Below, one piece after another: positions 1 through 10,096 of a stretch of 64,000 nt of DNA (within the stretch, counting starts at the first letter, position 1; every line of letters begins with the position of its first letter). A program made the position numbers and the translations under genes. The notes beneath the pieces were generated by a model. It was not told the DNA's origin. It ran no database searches and saw nothing but the letters and a program-made list of their open reading frames with translations. The DNA is from Bacteroidales bacterium (lineage in GTDB: Bacteria > Bacteroidota > Bacteroidia > Bacteroidales > UBA4417): contig JADJGZ010000001.1 in NCBI GenBank assembly GCA_016707785.1, forward strand, positions 372,001 to 436,000, written 5' to 3'.

Positions 1-2919
1 CCTCATAACAAACTTTCGGAACTCAAAACTCACCTTAAGGGAGATGTGCTGGTTGATGAGGCCAGCCTATTAATGTATGCAACAGATGCTTCAGCCTACA
101 GGGAACTTCCGTTAGCTGTAACCATTCCTGTTGATGATGCCGATCTCAAATACCTGGTTGGATTTGCCAGGCAGATGAAAATACCTCTTATTCCCAGAGC
201 AGCAGGAACTTCATTGGCCGGACAGGTCGTTGGGAAAGGGATAATTGTTGATATTTCAAAGCATTTTACCTCCATTATTGAGATCAATGAGTCTGAACAT
301 TGGGTAAGGGTTCAACCTGGAGTAGTACTTGATGAATTAAACAAAGTACTATTGCCGAAAGGATTATTTTTTGGCCCTGAGACCTCGACTTCCAGCCGGT
401 GTATGATTGGTGGGATGGTAGGCAATAATTCATGTGGTTCACATTCTCTAGTTTATGGGAGCACGCGTGACCATACCCTCGAAATAAAGGCCATTTTAAG
501 TAATGGCCAGGAAGTGGTTTTCAATTCGTTGACAAAAGAAGAATTTGCAAAGAAATGTCTTCAGAAAGATCTTGAAGGGAGTATCTATCAGAATATTAAT
601 GAAATATTATCCGATCCCGGCCATCAATCAGAGATCATTCAACAATACCCCGACCCATCGATTCATCGCAGGAATACCGGGTATGCTTTAGACTTACTCC
701 TTGATTCAAACCCTTTTATTGCCGGTAGCCAGCCATTCAATTTCTGTAAATTAATTGCAGGCTCAGAAGGCACTTTATGCCTGATAACAGAAATCAAGCT
801 CAATTTGGTTCCCCTTCCACCTCCTGAAAAAGCTCTTTTGTGTGTTCACTGCAGTTCACTTGAAGATGCTTTCAAAGGAAATCTAGTGGCATTAAAACAC
901 AATCCTGTTGCTGTTGAACTGATGGATGACATCATTCTTCAGCAGACCAAATCAAATATCTCTCAAAACAAGAACCGCTTCTTTTTGCAGGGAGATCCTG
1001 CTGCGATACTCATCATTGAACTGGCAGAACAAACTAAGGAAGCACTTGATTTTAAAGCCAGCAAGCTTGAATCCGATTTCAGGACTGCGGGTTATGGATA
1101 CCATTTCCCTTTGATAAAGGGTGAAGATATTAATAAAGTATGGGCATTGCGTAAAGCAGGATTAGGATTGCTTTCCAATGTACCGGGCGACGCCAAGCCC
1201 GTGGCAGTTGTTGAAGATACCGCAGTGAATCCGGAAGTGCTACCTGAATACCTTGCGGAATTCAAGTTGATGCTCGACCAGTATGGATTAAGTTGTGTAT
1301 ATCATGCTCATATTGCAACGGGAGAACTTCATCTGAGGCCTGTTTTGAATCTGAAAGAAGCAAAAGATGTTGAACTTTTCCATACCGTAGCGCTTGAAAC
1401 GGCAAAACTTGTAAAAAAATACAGGGGATCCCTCAGCGGAGAACATGGTGATGGCAGGTTAAGAGGTGAATTTATCCCCCTGATGATCGGAGAAAAGAAC
1501 TACCGCTTGCTGGAAGAGCTCAAACAGTGCTGGGATCCGGAAGGGATATTCAATCCGGGTAAGATTACCCGAACGCCTAAAATGAATTCCCAGCTGAGGT
1601 ATAACAGCGGACAACAGGTTGATGAGCCTGAAACCTATTTCGATTTTTCAAGGACACATGGATTGCTGAGGGCAGCCGAACAGTGCAATGGTTCAGCTGA
1701 TTGCAGGAAATCTTCCATCATGGGAGGTACGATGTGTCCGAGTTATATGGCTTCTTTCGATGAAAAGAACTCCACAAGAGCCAGGGCAAACATTTTAAGA
1801 GAATACCTGACTCATTCAACGAAGCCCAATCGTTTCGACCACAAGGAAATTTATGATGTGATGGACTTGTGCCTTTCGTGCAAAGGTTGTAAAAGCGAAT
1901 GCCCGTCGAATGTTGATATGGCCAGGTACAAGGCTGAATTCCTTCAACATTGGTATAAGAACCATGGAATACCCATTCGTACACGGCTCATAGCCAATAT
2001 TACACTGATTAACCAACTCGGGATGATCCTGCCTTCAGTTTTCAACTGGGTAGTTACCAACCCATTGACCAGCAGCCTGCTTAAGAAAACACTAGGCTTT
2101 GCACCTAAGCGATCCATTCCCGTACTTCATAAATATACCCTTCGTGCCTGGCTTAAAATAAACGGGAATAAGGGAAGTAATTTCAGCAATGGAGGTGTTT
2201 ATCTTTTCGCTGATGAGTTCACTGATTACAATGATGTGACCGTGGGAATCAAAGCCATACAGTTGCTGAATAAACTTAATTACAAAGTTGAAATACCGGC
2301 GCATACACAAAGTGGCCGCACTTACTTATCGAAGGGTTTAGTCAAAGCATCCAAAAAGTTCGCCATCCGGAATGTGAATTCTTTAAAGGATATGGTGAAT
2401 GATGCGACTCCTTTGATAGGCATTGAACCTTCTGCCATTCTGTCATTCCGCGATGAGTACCCTGACCTGGTCGGAAGCGAATTAAAAGATGCTGCCATCA
2501 AACTATCAAGAAACTGCCTGATGTTTGATGAATTTATAATGCAGGAGGTAGCAAAGGGAAAGATACAATCGAATCAGTTCTCCAGCAGGCAAGAAAGCAT
2601 TAAACTGCATGGACATTGTCATCAGAAAGCACTTGCATCTACAGGACCCACAAAAGAGATGTTGTCGTTACCTGCCAATTACAGGATAGTAGAAATCAAA
2701 TCCGGATGTTGCGGTATGGCGGGTTCCTTTGGATATGAGAAAGAGCATTATGAATTTTCCCAGAAAGTGGGAGAACTGGTATTATTCCCTGAAGTACGAA
2801 ATTCTTCAGAAAACGTAATAATAGCAGCTCCCGGGACCAGTTGCAGGCACCAGATCAAGGATGGCACCGGAAGGAAGGCATTTCATCCGATTGAAATATT
2901 ATATGATGCTTGTTTATAG
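1..2919 (+). CDS. FAD-linked oxidase / Fe-S fusion protein (D-lactate or glycolate dehydrogenase type), 5' end cut
   Basis: The reading frame is open from base 1, so the start lies left of the window; the GTG at 46 is only the first in-window start-like codon. The N-terminal half is a GlcD-like FAD-binding oxidase: the PCMH FAD motif PRAAGTSLAGQ is near residue 70 and the C-terminal oxidase domain contains SGEHGDGR. The C-terminal half is GlcF/LldE-like: a CxxCxxC cluster (LCLSCKGCKSECP) for a 4Fe-4S centre, then two CCG-type motifs (HGHCHQKAL and SGCCGMAGSFG). Such fusions of about 1000 residues oxidise a D-2-hydroxyacid (D-lactate, glycolate or 2-hydroxyglutarate) and pass electrons to the membrane quinone pool. 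The substrate cannot be read from the sequence. An L-lactate dehydrogenase is encoded 35 kb away. The NUDIX gene follows after 19 bp, probably in the same transcript. Confidence 0.9.
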   Translation, partial: PHNKLSELKTHLKGDVLVDEASLLMYATDASAYRELPLAVTIPVDDADLKYLVGFARQMKIPLIPRAAGTSLAGQVVGKGIIVDISKHFTSIIEINESEHWVRVQPGVVLDELNKVLLPKGLFFGPETSTSSRCMIGGMVGNNSCGSHSLVYGSTRDHTLEIKAILSNGQEVVFNSLTKEEFAKKCLQKDLEGSIYQNINEILSDPGHQSEIIQQYPDPSIHRRNTGYALDLLLDSNPFIAGSQPFNFCKLIAGSEGTLCLITEIKLNLVPLPPPEKALLCVHCSSLEDAFKGNLVALKHNPVAVELMDDIILQQTKSNISQNKNRFFLQGDPAAILIIELAEQTKEALDFKASKLESDFRTAGYGYHFPLIKGEDINKVWALRKAGLGLLSNVPGDAKPVAVVEDTAVNPEVLPEYLAEFKLMLDQYGLSCVYHAHIATGELHLRPVLNLKEAKDVELFHTVALETAKLVKKYRGSLSGEHGDGRLRGEFIPLMIGEKNYRLLEELKQCWDPEGIFNPGKITRTPKMNSQLRYNSGQQVDEPETYFDFSRTHGLLRAAEQCNGSADCRKSSIMGGTMCPSYMASFDEKNSTRARANILREYLTHSTKPNRFDHKEIYDVMDLCLSCKGCKSECPSNVDMARYKAEFLQHWYKNHGIPIRTRLIANITLINQLGMILPSVFNWVVTNPLTSSLLKKTLGFAPKRSIPVLHKYTLRAWLKINGNKGSNFSNGGVYLFADEFTDYNDVTVGIKAIQLLNKLNYKVEIPAHTQSGRTYLSKGLVKASKKFAIRNVNSLKDMVNDATPLIGIEPSAILSFRDEYPDLVGSELKDAAIKLSRNCLMFDEFIMQEVAKGKIQSNQFSSRQESIKLHGHCHQKALASTGPTKEMLSLPANYRIVEIKSGCCGMAGSFGYEKEHYEFSQKVGELVLFPEVRNSSENVIIAAPGTSCRHQIKDGTGRKAFHPIEILYDACL

Positions 2920-2938
2920 CAATTAATTATGGCATCTG

Positions 2939-3469
2939 ATGAGCAAATTAAACTTCCCCATCCAAGTTTTTAAGTTTTGTCCAAGGTGTGGATCTGCCCG
3001 GATAAAAGAGGCCAGTATAAGATCGATGAAGTGCCCGGATTGTGGGCTCGATTGGTATTTCAATATGGCAGCTGCAGTAGCTGGGCTAATTTTCAATGAA
3101 AAGGGTCAGCTCTTACTGACTATCAGGGCTAAAGATCCGGGAAAAGGATTGCTTGATCTTCCGGGAGGATTTGTGGATATGGGTGAAAATGCTGATCAGG
3201 CATTAAGAAGGGAAATCAAAGAAGAGCTTGACCTGGAAATCTCCACAATGGATTTTATGGGCTCTTATCCGAATCAGTATCTTTTCAGTGGAGTGATTTA
3301 TGAAACCCTCGACCTGGTATTCAGGTGTAAAGTGGACAATTTTGACAATCTCTCAGCAGGGGATGATGTTGCCGGGTATATTTTCAAGAATCCCGACAAG
3401 ATTGATATACAAGAAATTGGCTTACAATCCATTAAACAAATAATCCTAAAACTTCAATCGAAATCCTGA
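2939..3469 (+). CDS. NUDIX hydrolase with N-terminal zinc ribbon
   Basis: This 176-aa protein starts with a zinc ribbon: two CxxC pairs, CPRCG and CPDCG, about 17 residues apart (residues 14-36). A NUDIX fold follows. The NUDIX box is complete in its catalytic positions, GGFVDMGE followed seven residues later by REIKEELDL; the usual late Gly (EExGU) is Asp. The zinc-ribbon plus NUDIX layout is typical of NudC-like or ADP-ribose pyrophosphatase-like proteins acting on nucleoside diphosphate derivatives. The exact substrate (NADH, ADP-ribose or oxidised nucleotide) cannot be told. It starts 19 bp after the dehydrogenase stop, which suggests co-transcription, and it converges on the outer-membrane protein gene on the other strand. 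Confidence 0.88.
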   Translation: MSKLNFPIQVFKFCPRCGSARIKEASIRSMKCPDCGLDWYFNMAAAVAGLIFNEKGQLLLTIRAKDPGKGLLDLPGGFVDMGENADQALRREIKEELDLEISTMDFMGSYPNQYLFSGVIYETLDLVFRCKVDNFDNLSAGDDVAGYIFKNPDKIDIQEIGLQSIKQIILKLQSKS

Positions 3470-3515
3470 AGGGGATTGAGTTGCTTTTTCATTCTACTGA
3501 AGATGTTTAAAACGA

Positions 3516-5348
3516 TTAGTTAAATTCAACAATTTCAGGTTTTCCGGTTTCAAACTCTTTTAAACCGAAGTCTCTTGTGTTAAATGTGTTCATTTTGATC
3601 ACATTATTTCCCTGCGAGGGTATAACAGGATAATATGATAGTGATATCTGCAAGAAACTGGCATTCAGGAAATCGTTTTTGATAAGCACTCCTATTCCAA
3701 GGTGCGTATAAATCTTACTGCCCCTGAAACTCCCATTGGCATCCGACATCATACCTAAACTACCAAGCAGGTATGGGCCAAACCTGAAGCCGATGACACT
3801 CCATGGGGCATAGGATTGCGTCTGGAAGGTAAGGATACACTTAGCAGTGCTCATTTGTGCTTCCAGGTCAAATCCACTGCTTCCCATATAGGAATTAAAG
3901 GAAGTCGATTCCAATGGCAAACGATTGAAGCCCATTACGAATTCTGATTTTACAAACTGCCTGAATTTCCAATTTCCTATCTTCCTGAGTTTTGTGAAAT
4001 AGGTACTTCCTGCAAGAAGGCTTCCCTCCTGCCGCTTGAGTCCGGTATAAAATGTACCTAGTTCGAACCTGAATGCCAGGTAGCCAAAATTGTAATAATC
4101 AGCCCAAAGACTTTTATACCCAAGGTAGTATGAAACCACTGAATTCCTGTTCCTGATCCCGGCCAATACGGTATATGACCTTCCAATCGGGATATCTTCG
4201 ATGAAACCATACCGAAAGAGAAACCGGTCCTGAATATACTTCCTGGAATTAAGGCTTATACCAAGCAGATAAAGGGATTCATCAGCATATCTGAATGAAG
4301 TATCGATTGTTTCTGAAGGTTTTTCAAAGAATCGTTTTTTTATCCATCGGTTGGAAAGTATCAGATGTGTATTTCTTTCCACTTCGGATGTGCCCCGGAA
4401 AACAGGAATTGAATTTCCCACCCAATAGTCCTGAGTGTTAAAGCGATAATCCTGAAGGAATTTGCCTGAAGTCAGTAAAAGGGAATCCCTTCCGTATTTC
4501 TGCTCCAAAGAAAGTCCACCGGCCCATTGTGTATAGGTTGAATAAAATGGACGGTCGATATGAAGGTATTTATTATAACCCCCATTTTCTGATTGAGAAT
4601 ACCGAAGCTGTGCACTTATAAAGGTATTATACACATTAGGTATCTGGTATCCAACATCATACCAGGTTCTGAATATATCGAGGTTTCTCATTTGTTCCAC
4701 CCTGAGTTGGTGACCTGATCCCAGGAAATTCTGTTCTTTAAGCGAAAGAGATAGTTGATTCCCGGAAAGGGCTCCATCAGGAACAATACTCCAGACATCC
4801 TGAATTTTGAGCAGGACATTAATGGAATCGTTTACTACTGCCAGCTCCATATATACCTCTCTGACATAAGACTGTTTACGCAGCAGTCGCAATGACTCCA
4901 TAACTGACAAGGAATCGAAGGCCTGGTGCCGTCTGAAAAGGAGTAAGTTCTTTACAGCAAGAGGCAAAGTCTTCACATGCAAATAATTACCGGTTTTAGC
5001 TACCCTATCTACAGGTTTTCCGGCAGAATCTGATACCCTGTAACCAAATGGATCCAATACTTCAACCCGGACTGAACGGATGATTTTATTTTCACATTCC
5101 AGGTATGCTGGAGTTAGGCTACTGTTATCATGCCCTTCAATTCTATCCTGTAATTCAGCAGGGGCCGATTTAAAAAAAACAGGATAGATCAATCTTGTCA
5201 ATCCTCTTTTGTTCGAATAATTCTGAATCTTTCTATATACCCTGCTACTATCTTTCCAGTCGAAACCCACTGAATCCTGACCAGTTACCGAAAGGTGCAT
5301 AATTAATGCACAAAGGAATGCGAGTATCCTTCCGGGTTTTATTATCAT
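3516..5348 (-). CDS. Omp85-like outer-membrane beta-barrel protein (paralogue of 43277-45115)
   Basis: A signal peptide (residues 1-23, ending near VTGQ) is followed by a POTRA-like region at about residues 88-185, with VRVEVLDPFGYRV and an IQDVWSIVP strand. The rest, about 190-610, is rich in aromatic alternating strands, as expected for an outer-membrane barrel. It aligns by eye over its full length with the protein at 43277-45115: both have a D[VN]WSI[VI]P strand, NFLG[ST]GH, the YAPW[SN]VIGFRFGP strand, and a C-terminal FG[LF][KR][ED]FE.GKP. POTRA-plus-barrel proteins of the Omp85/TamA superfamily insert or secrete outer-membrane proteins, so a role in envelope assembly is inferred. It lies downstream of porP/sprF after 182 bp with no obvious terminator, so it may be co-expressed with the surface-protein locus. 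Confidence 0.75.
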   Translation of the reverse strand: MIIKPGRILAFLCALIMHLSVTGQDSVGFDWKDSSRVYRKIQNYSNKRGLTRLIYPVFFKSAPAELQDRIEGHDNSSLTPAYLECENKIIRSVRVEVLDPFGYRVSDSAGKPVDRVAKTGNYLHVKTLPLAVKNLLLFRRHQAFDSLSVMESLRLLRKQSYVREVYMELAVVNDSINVLLKIQDVWSIVPDGALSGNQLSLSLKEQNFLGSGHQLRVEQMRNLDIFRTWYDVGYQIPNVYNTFISAQLRYSQSENGGYNKYLHIDRPFYSTYTQWAGGLSLEQKYGRDSLLLTSGKFLQDYRFNTQDYWVGNSIPVFRGTSEVERNTHLILSNRWIKKRFFEKPSETIDTSFRYADESLYLLGISLNSRKYIQDRFLFRYGFIEDIPIGRSYTVLAGIRNRNSVVSYYLGYKSLWADYYNFGYLAFRFELGTFYTGLKRQEGSLLAGSTYFTKLRKIGNWKFRQFVKSEFVMGFNRLPLESTSFNSYMGSSGFDLEAQMSTAKCILTFQTQSYAPWSVIGFRFGPYLLGSLGMMSDANGSFRGSKIYTHLGIGVLIKNDFLNASFLQISLSYYPVIPSQGNNVIKMNTFNTRDFGLKEFETGKPEIVEFN

Positions 5349-5530
5349 TAGTGTGGTTCAGTGCTAAATCTAATTGTAAAGATAGCTGATTTCAGGAAAC
5401 AGGTTTTAATGAGAAGTCCTGAGAACTTTTACAATAAAATAAAGATAATAGGAATGGTATCTCTTTGATTCAATTTACACTGAGAAAACAGTAGAAAACC
5501 AGAAGTAATAAAGGAGTAAAAAGGCTGGGA

Positions 5531-6523
5531 TTAGAAGCTGGGACATTTCAGTTCCCTGATATGGAAATTTTTCTTAGGTGCATTAAACAGGTATGTAACA
5601 GAGAATTCATGAGCTCCGCCTGATTGAACACCTAGCCTGGAAATAGTATAATCAAAACTGTAACCTAATTTGAATTGTTTTTGCTGGAATCCTAGTAATA
5701 CGATGACAGCATCTGAAGTTTCAATATTGTTCCTGAACCAAAGGCCGCCTACAAAAGGATACATATTTACTGACATCCCTAAATTCAGTTGATGGAATTT
5801 ACCTTGTTGGAAGTAAACAACATTTGGTGAAAGGGAGAAATTACGAAGATCTTCTCCTTCCATACCCTGAACAAAATCGAACAATGCACCGGCATGAATG
5901 GTGAGTCTGTAGTCCATTCTTAGGGTATTGTTTCCGTAAAATGACATTTCCGGCTTGTTAAGGTGATCAACAGCCAGACCAAAATACAAGCTTTCTTTAT
6001 ATCCAGCCAAAAATCCTGCTGAAAGGTCGATATCACCATAATTAGGTCTGCTGGGTGCAGTTTCGGATGTTTGTTTAAGCACACCGGTGTTAACATTGAT
6101 TTGATCACCAAAAACGAACTTATCCCAATTTAAGCGGTACTGGGTATAACCAACCTTGAAAGCTGCATTGAAAACAAGACTTCTGGATGCTTGCAAGCGA
6201 TAGGAATAAATTCCGCTTCCGCTGAAAATATTATAAGCTCCACCTGCAGCCACTGTTGAGGTAGCCATCAAACCAACACCACCTGAAACAGATTCAAGGT
6301 GATCATCATAAGTAGCACTATAGGTAACATAGCCATCACTAATGGTAGGCCATTGATTGCGAAAGTTAAGGGTAAGACGCGGACAAAGTTTTGCTCCTGC
6401 AAGAGCTGGATTCAAATAAAGAGGATTGGCATAAAACTGGGAAAACGCAACATCCTGACTAAAAGACCTTATTGAGGCAGCCAGAAGTATGAAAAGAAAA
6501 AAGATGTTCGTTTTTGATTGCAT
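5531..6523 (-). CDS. PorP/SprF family type IX secretion membrane protein
   Basis: This 330-aa protein has a signal peptide ending near RSFSQ, followed directly by the family signature DVAFSQFYANPLYLNPALAG and then NFRNQWP. The rest is a barrel-like series of strands. PorP/SprF proteins are outer-membrane proteins that work with T9SS to deliver or anchor a cognate surface adhesin carrying a type B (CHU_C) sorting domain, as SprF does for SprB in Flavobacterium. Here it lies just downstream of a SprB-repeat/CHU_C adhesin gene (6901-11460), the standard cargo-PorP pairing. A candidate promoter lies about 115 bp upstream. Confidence 0.93.
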   Translation of the reverse strand: MQSKTNIFFLFILLAASIRSFSQDVAFSQFYANPLYLNPALAGAKLCPRLTLNFRNQWPTISDGYVTYSATYDDHLESVSGGVGLMATSTVAAGGAYNIFSGSGIYSYRLQASRSLVFNAAFKVGYTQYRLNWDKFVFGDQINVNTGVLKQTSETAPSRPNYGDIDLSAGFLAGYKESLYFGLAVDHLNKPEMSFYGNNTLRMDYRLTIHAGALFDFVQGMEGEDLRNFSLSPNVVYFQQGKFHQLNLGMSVNMYPFVGGLWFRNNIETSDAVIVLLGFQQKQFKLGYSFDYTISRLGVQSGGAHEFSVTYLFNAPKKNFHIRELKCPSF

Positions 6524-6636
6524 TGTAAGAGTAGTAGTAATGTAGTGAAACTAGCTAAGCAGTAGTAAAAGCAGTAGGACTCTTGGGTTGCAACCTTAGC
6601 CGGATTGGAATAAACTTATTCTTCTTCAGGCTTATA

Positions 6637-6644
6637 CAAAGATA
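6637..6644 (-). promoter_or_regulatory. Candidate -7 element for porP/sprF-like gene
   Basis: On the - strand these bases read TATCTTTG, an exact match to the Bacteroidota -7 consensus TAnnTTTG. It is 113 bp upstream of the PorP/SprF start. A T-rich stretch (TTTTCAT) sits about 19 bp further upstream in place of a clear -33 TTTG. The rest of 6524-6900 holds no credible gene; a short + strand ORF at 6707-6952 lacks family features. Confidence 0.4.
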
Positions 6645-6900
6645 ATGAACTTTTTATGAAAACCTTTAAACTATTTGATTCTTATTAAAAAGTCTATCTT
6701 GTGTAGGTGCGATTAGCATATTTCAATTCTTATGCCAAAATTTACAAACACCTGTATTTCAATATAATATATAATATATTGATAATAACTTCACCTTTTC
6801 AGGAATCTATACTTATTACAAATAGTACAATTTTGGGACATTTTCCCAAAATATCTAACCCTCTTAAGACAAAAGAGAGTTTCATAAAAAAGCTAAAGGA

Positions 6901-7437
6901 TTATTTCATGAGCATCACAACACCGCGGAGTGGCGATTCCTGTTCCATTTGATAATATGGTGGAACACTAAAGTAAACCAACCAGGTATAAAGGTCAGTC
7001 TGACAAGGTTGGCCATTAAAGGTTCCATCCCATCCCTGTTTGATATCATCAGATTCAAATATCTGTTGTCCCCATTTATTAAAGACAATCATCTTGTATG
7101 TAAATTCAATATCCAGATTTGTATAAGCAAGGAAAACATCATTCAATCCATCGCCATTAGGTGTGAAAGCACTCGGTACTTCGATTCTTGATAGCTGCCG
7201 GCTACCTACACTAATCCAGGCAGTATCATCGGTCATGCAGCCATTTTTGTCGATAATAAAAATGGAATAGAATCCCTGGTCTGACTCCCTGACATGATCA
7301 ATTGTCAGAGAATTGCCATGAGTAGTAGCATTACCCGGACTCTTCCAAGAAATGTCCACAGGGTTACCGGTCCAGATCATTCCCAATGAGTTCCAGTGGA
7401 TCACCGGCTTCCAGCATCTTATCCCCAATAATCTCAA
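6901..7437 (-). CDS. C-terminal fragment with CHU_C (T9SS type B sorting) domain
   Basis: The genuine coding part begins near 7385 (IWTGNPVDISWKSPG). It carries the end of an Ig-like domain and a complete gliding-motility-associated C-terminal domain ending LRGVVMLMK. The first 18 or so codons from 7437 are the out-of-frame shadow of the middle fragment. It is in the same phase as the N-terminal fragment. Confidence 0.75.
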   Translation of the reverse strand: MRLLGIRCWKPVIHWNSLGMIWTGNPVDISWKSPGNATTHGNSLTIDHVRESDQGFYSIFIIDKNGCMTDDTAWISVGSRQLSRIEVPSAFTPNGDGLNDVFLAYTNLDIEFTYKMIVFNKWGQQIFESDDIKQGWDGTFNGQPCQTDLYTWLVYFSVPPYYQMEQESPLRGVVMLMK

Positions 7438-10096
7438 CAGTAGCAGGTCTTATAACATTCACCTGTCCAGCCTCAAACTGAACATTGATCTGGTGATGAT
7501 CCTGATTAAAGAAGATGTTATATCCTGGTATTGAATCATCAAGATCCACATGACATTTTCCAGGTTCATTGGTTTTGAAAATAAGCCTGATCAGTTGTCC
7601 ACTATCAGCAATGGAAGCAGGAGTGCTTTGAGTCCACTGAATGGAAACCCTGCCACTCAATGAATCGGCTTTTACTGACAAGGCATCTTTAATGTCAGGA
7701 TCAGCATAGTTGAATCCTTCACAATTCATGATTTCCGGATCATATTTCAGATTCAGTCCGAAGGAAACAATGTCCTTGAAACCATATACCATAATGGGTA
7801 ATTCGACATAATCTCCGAGACAGGCTGCCACATCTTCTGCCATTAGCTTCCCGGCATCAGGAACATTTATTGTTACTTCATCCGTACAGAAATTTGAATC
7901 CACCACGGTAAAGGTTTGGACACCCGGAGATACAAAGAACTGGCCAGTTCCAACATATGGTGGCAATCCGCCATTTGCAGTAACAGTTATCTCTGCAGAG
8001 CCGCCAATGAGTTGAACGGCTGTGGTAATTTCAGCAATGGCTTCCAGGCGTTCAGGTTCCAGAATCCGGAAAAGAGTATCGATCTCACAACCTGCATGAT
8101 CAATTAGATGGAGTTGGTACCAGCCTGCACCCAGGCTATCTATTCCATTATTACCTTCGATGCCATTCCAACTGTACTCGTAAGGTGCAATACCTCCTGA
8201 AACAGCTAATTGAATCGAACCTGCCTTATCACCGAAGCATAAATTATGTGTTAATGCAGCCTGGAAAATAAGCAATGAATCCGGCTGTGTCAGAACGATT
8301 GAATCTGTATCAATGCAGCCATTGATATCAGAAACTACAACAATATAGGTAGAAGCTACCAAACCGACAGCGCGGGCAGTATGCTGATTTGCCGGATCAT
8401 TCCATGAATAGGTAATTGGTGCAACTCCACCTTCAACAATAGCTTCTGCATAACCATCATTCCCTCCATGACAACTTATTCCTGAAGTTTTCATTTCAGT
8501 GATCCGTGGTCCTGCAAGATCTTGTATTACAATTGGTTCATGATCCCGGAATTCACAGTAGGAATCTTTGATCCAGAGCTGGTAAGTTCCCGGATCCAAG
8601 TTGAGGAATGCACTGTCAGATGTCCAACTAACTCCATTGTCGATGCTGAACTGCAGGGTTCCGGTTCCGGTGGCTGAGATTTGGATGCTGCCGTTCGATT
8701 GTCCGCAGGTGGCATCAGTTGCAGTGACGGCCAGAATCTGCGGGCCACCCAGGCTGTTGATGATTACAGGGTTATTCAGATAAGGTGTTTCACAGAAATC
8801 ATCCTTTACCTTAATAGTATAGGTTCCGGCTGATAAATTCGTAAACAGGCTGTCGGATGACCAGCTTGTTCCATTGTCGATGCTGAACTGCAGGGTTCCG
8901 GTTCCGGTGGCTGAGATTTGGATACTGCCGTTTGATTGTCCGCAGGTGGCATCAGTAGCAGTGACGGCCAGAATCTGCGGGCCACCCAGGCTGTTGATGA
9001 TTACCGGGTTATTCAGGTAAGGTGTTTCACAGAAGTCATCCTTTACTTTTATATTATAGGTACCGGCTGACAGATTCGTAAACAGGCTGTCGGATGACCA
9101 GCTTGTTCCATTGTCGATGCTGAACTGCAGGGTTCCGGTTCCGGTGGCAGAGATATGGATGCTGCCGTTCGATTGTCCGCAGGTGGCATCAGTAGCAGTG
9201 ACGGCCAGAATCTGCGGGCCACCCAGGCTGTTGATGATTACCGGGTTATTCAGGTATGGTGTTTCGCAGAAGTCATCCTTTACCTTAATAGTATAGGTAC
9301 CGGCTGATAGATTCGTAAACAGGCTGTCGGATGACCAGCTTGTTCCATTGTCGATGCTGAACTGCAGGGTTCCGGTTCCGGTGGCAGAGATATGGATACT
9401 GCCGTTCGATTGTCCGCAGGTGGCATCAGTAGCAGTGACGGCCAGAATCTGCGGGCCACCCAGGCTGTTGATGATTACAGGGTTATTCAGGTAAGGTGTT
9501 TCGCAGAAATCATCTTTTACCTTAATAGTATAGGAGCCGGCTGACAGATTCGTAAACAGGCTGTCGGATGACCAGCTTGTTCCATTGTCGATGCTGAACT
9601 GCAGGGTTCCGGTTCCGGTGGCGCTGATCTTGATACTTCCGTTTGATTGTCCGCAGGTGGCATCAGTAGCAGTGACGGCCAGAATCTGCGGGCCACCCAG
9701 GCTATTGATAATGACAGGGTTATTCAGATAAGGTGTTTCGCAGAAGTCATCCTTTACCTTAATAGTATAGGTACCGGCTGACAGATTCGTAAACAGGCTG
9801 TCGGATGACCAGCTTGTTCCATTGTCGATGCTGAACTGCAGGGTTCCGGTTCCGGTGGCTGAGATTTGGATACTGCCGTTCGATTGTCCGCAAGTTGCAT
9901 CTGTAGCATTGACGGCCAGAATCTGCGGGCCACCCAGGCTGTTGATGATTACCGGGTTATTCAGATATGGTGTTTCGCAGAAGTCATCCTTTACCTTAAT
10001 AGTATAGGTGCCGGCTGATAAATTCGTAAACAGGCTGTCGGATGACCAGCTTGTTCCATTGTCGATGCTGAACTGCAGGGTTCCGGTTCCGGTGGC
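7364..10096 (-). CDS. Middle fragment of the broken SprB-repeat adhesin (no own start)
   Basis: The frame is open from the frameshift at 10096/10097 down to a stop at 7364. It holds the remaining tandem repeats, three divergent SprB repeats and the cohesin-like domain. The first ATG in this frame is at 8599, well inside the protein, so this is not an independent gene. The repeats contain no Met codon in this phase, which is why an ATG-based search misses most of it. Confidence 0.7.
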   Translation of the reverse strand, partial: ATGTGTLQFSIDNGTSWSSDSLFTNLSAGTYTIKVKDDFCETPYLNNPVIINSLGGPQILAVNATDATCGQSNGSIQISATGTGTLQFSIDNGTSWSSDSLFTNLSAGTYTIKVKDDFCETPYLNNPVIINSLGGPQILAVTATDATCGQSNGSIKISATGTGTLQFSIDNGTSWSSDSLFTNLSAGSYTIKVKDDFCETPYLNNPVIINSLGGPQILAVTATDATCGQSNGSIHISATGTGTLQFSIDNGTSWSSDSLFTNLSAGTYTIKVKDDFCETPYLNNPVIINSLGGPQILAVTATDATCGQSNGSIHISATGTGTLQFSIDNGTSWSSDSLFTNLSAGTYNIKVKDDFCETPYLNNPVIINSLGGPQILAVTATDATCGQSNGSIQISATGTGTLQFSIDNGTSWSSDSLFTNLSAGTYTIKVKDDFCETPYLNNPVIINSLGGPQILAVTATDATCGQSNGSIQISATGTGTLQFSIDNGVSWTSDSAFLNLDPGTYQLWIKDSYCEFRDHEPIVIQDLAGPRITEMKTSGISCHGGNDGYAEAIVEGGVAPITYSWNDPANQHTARAVGLVASTYIVVVSDINGCIDTDSIVLTQPDSLLIFQAALTHNLCFGDKAGSIQLAVSGGIAPYEYSWNGIEGNNGIDSLGAGWYQLHLIDHAGCEIDTLFRILEPERLEAIAEITTAVQLIGGSAEITVTANGGLPPYVGTGQFFVSPGVQTFTVVDSNFCTDEVTINVPDAGKLMAEDVAACLGDYVELPIMVYGFKDIVSFGLNLKYDPEIMNCEGFNYADPDIKDALSVKADSLSGRVSIQWTQSTPASIADSGQLIRLIFKTNEPGKCHVDLDDSIPGYNIFFNQDHHQINVQFEAGQVNVIRPATVEIIGDKMLEAGDPLELIGNDLDR

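Noticed and set aside
6707..6952. + strand ORF of 81 codons upstream of the PorP/SprF gene
   Set aside because: Very AT-rich, no domain, and its end overlaps the CHU_C coding region.
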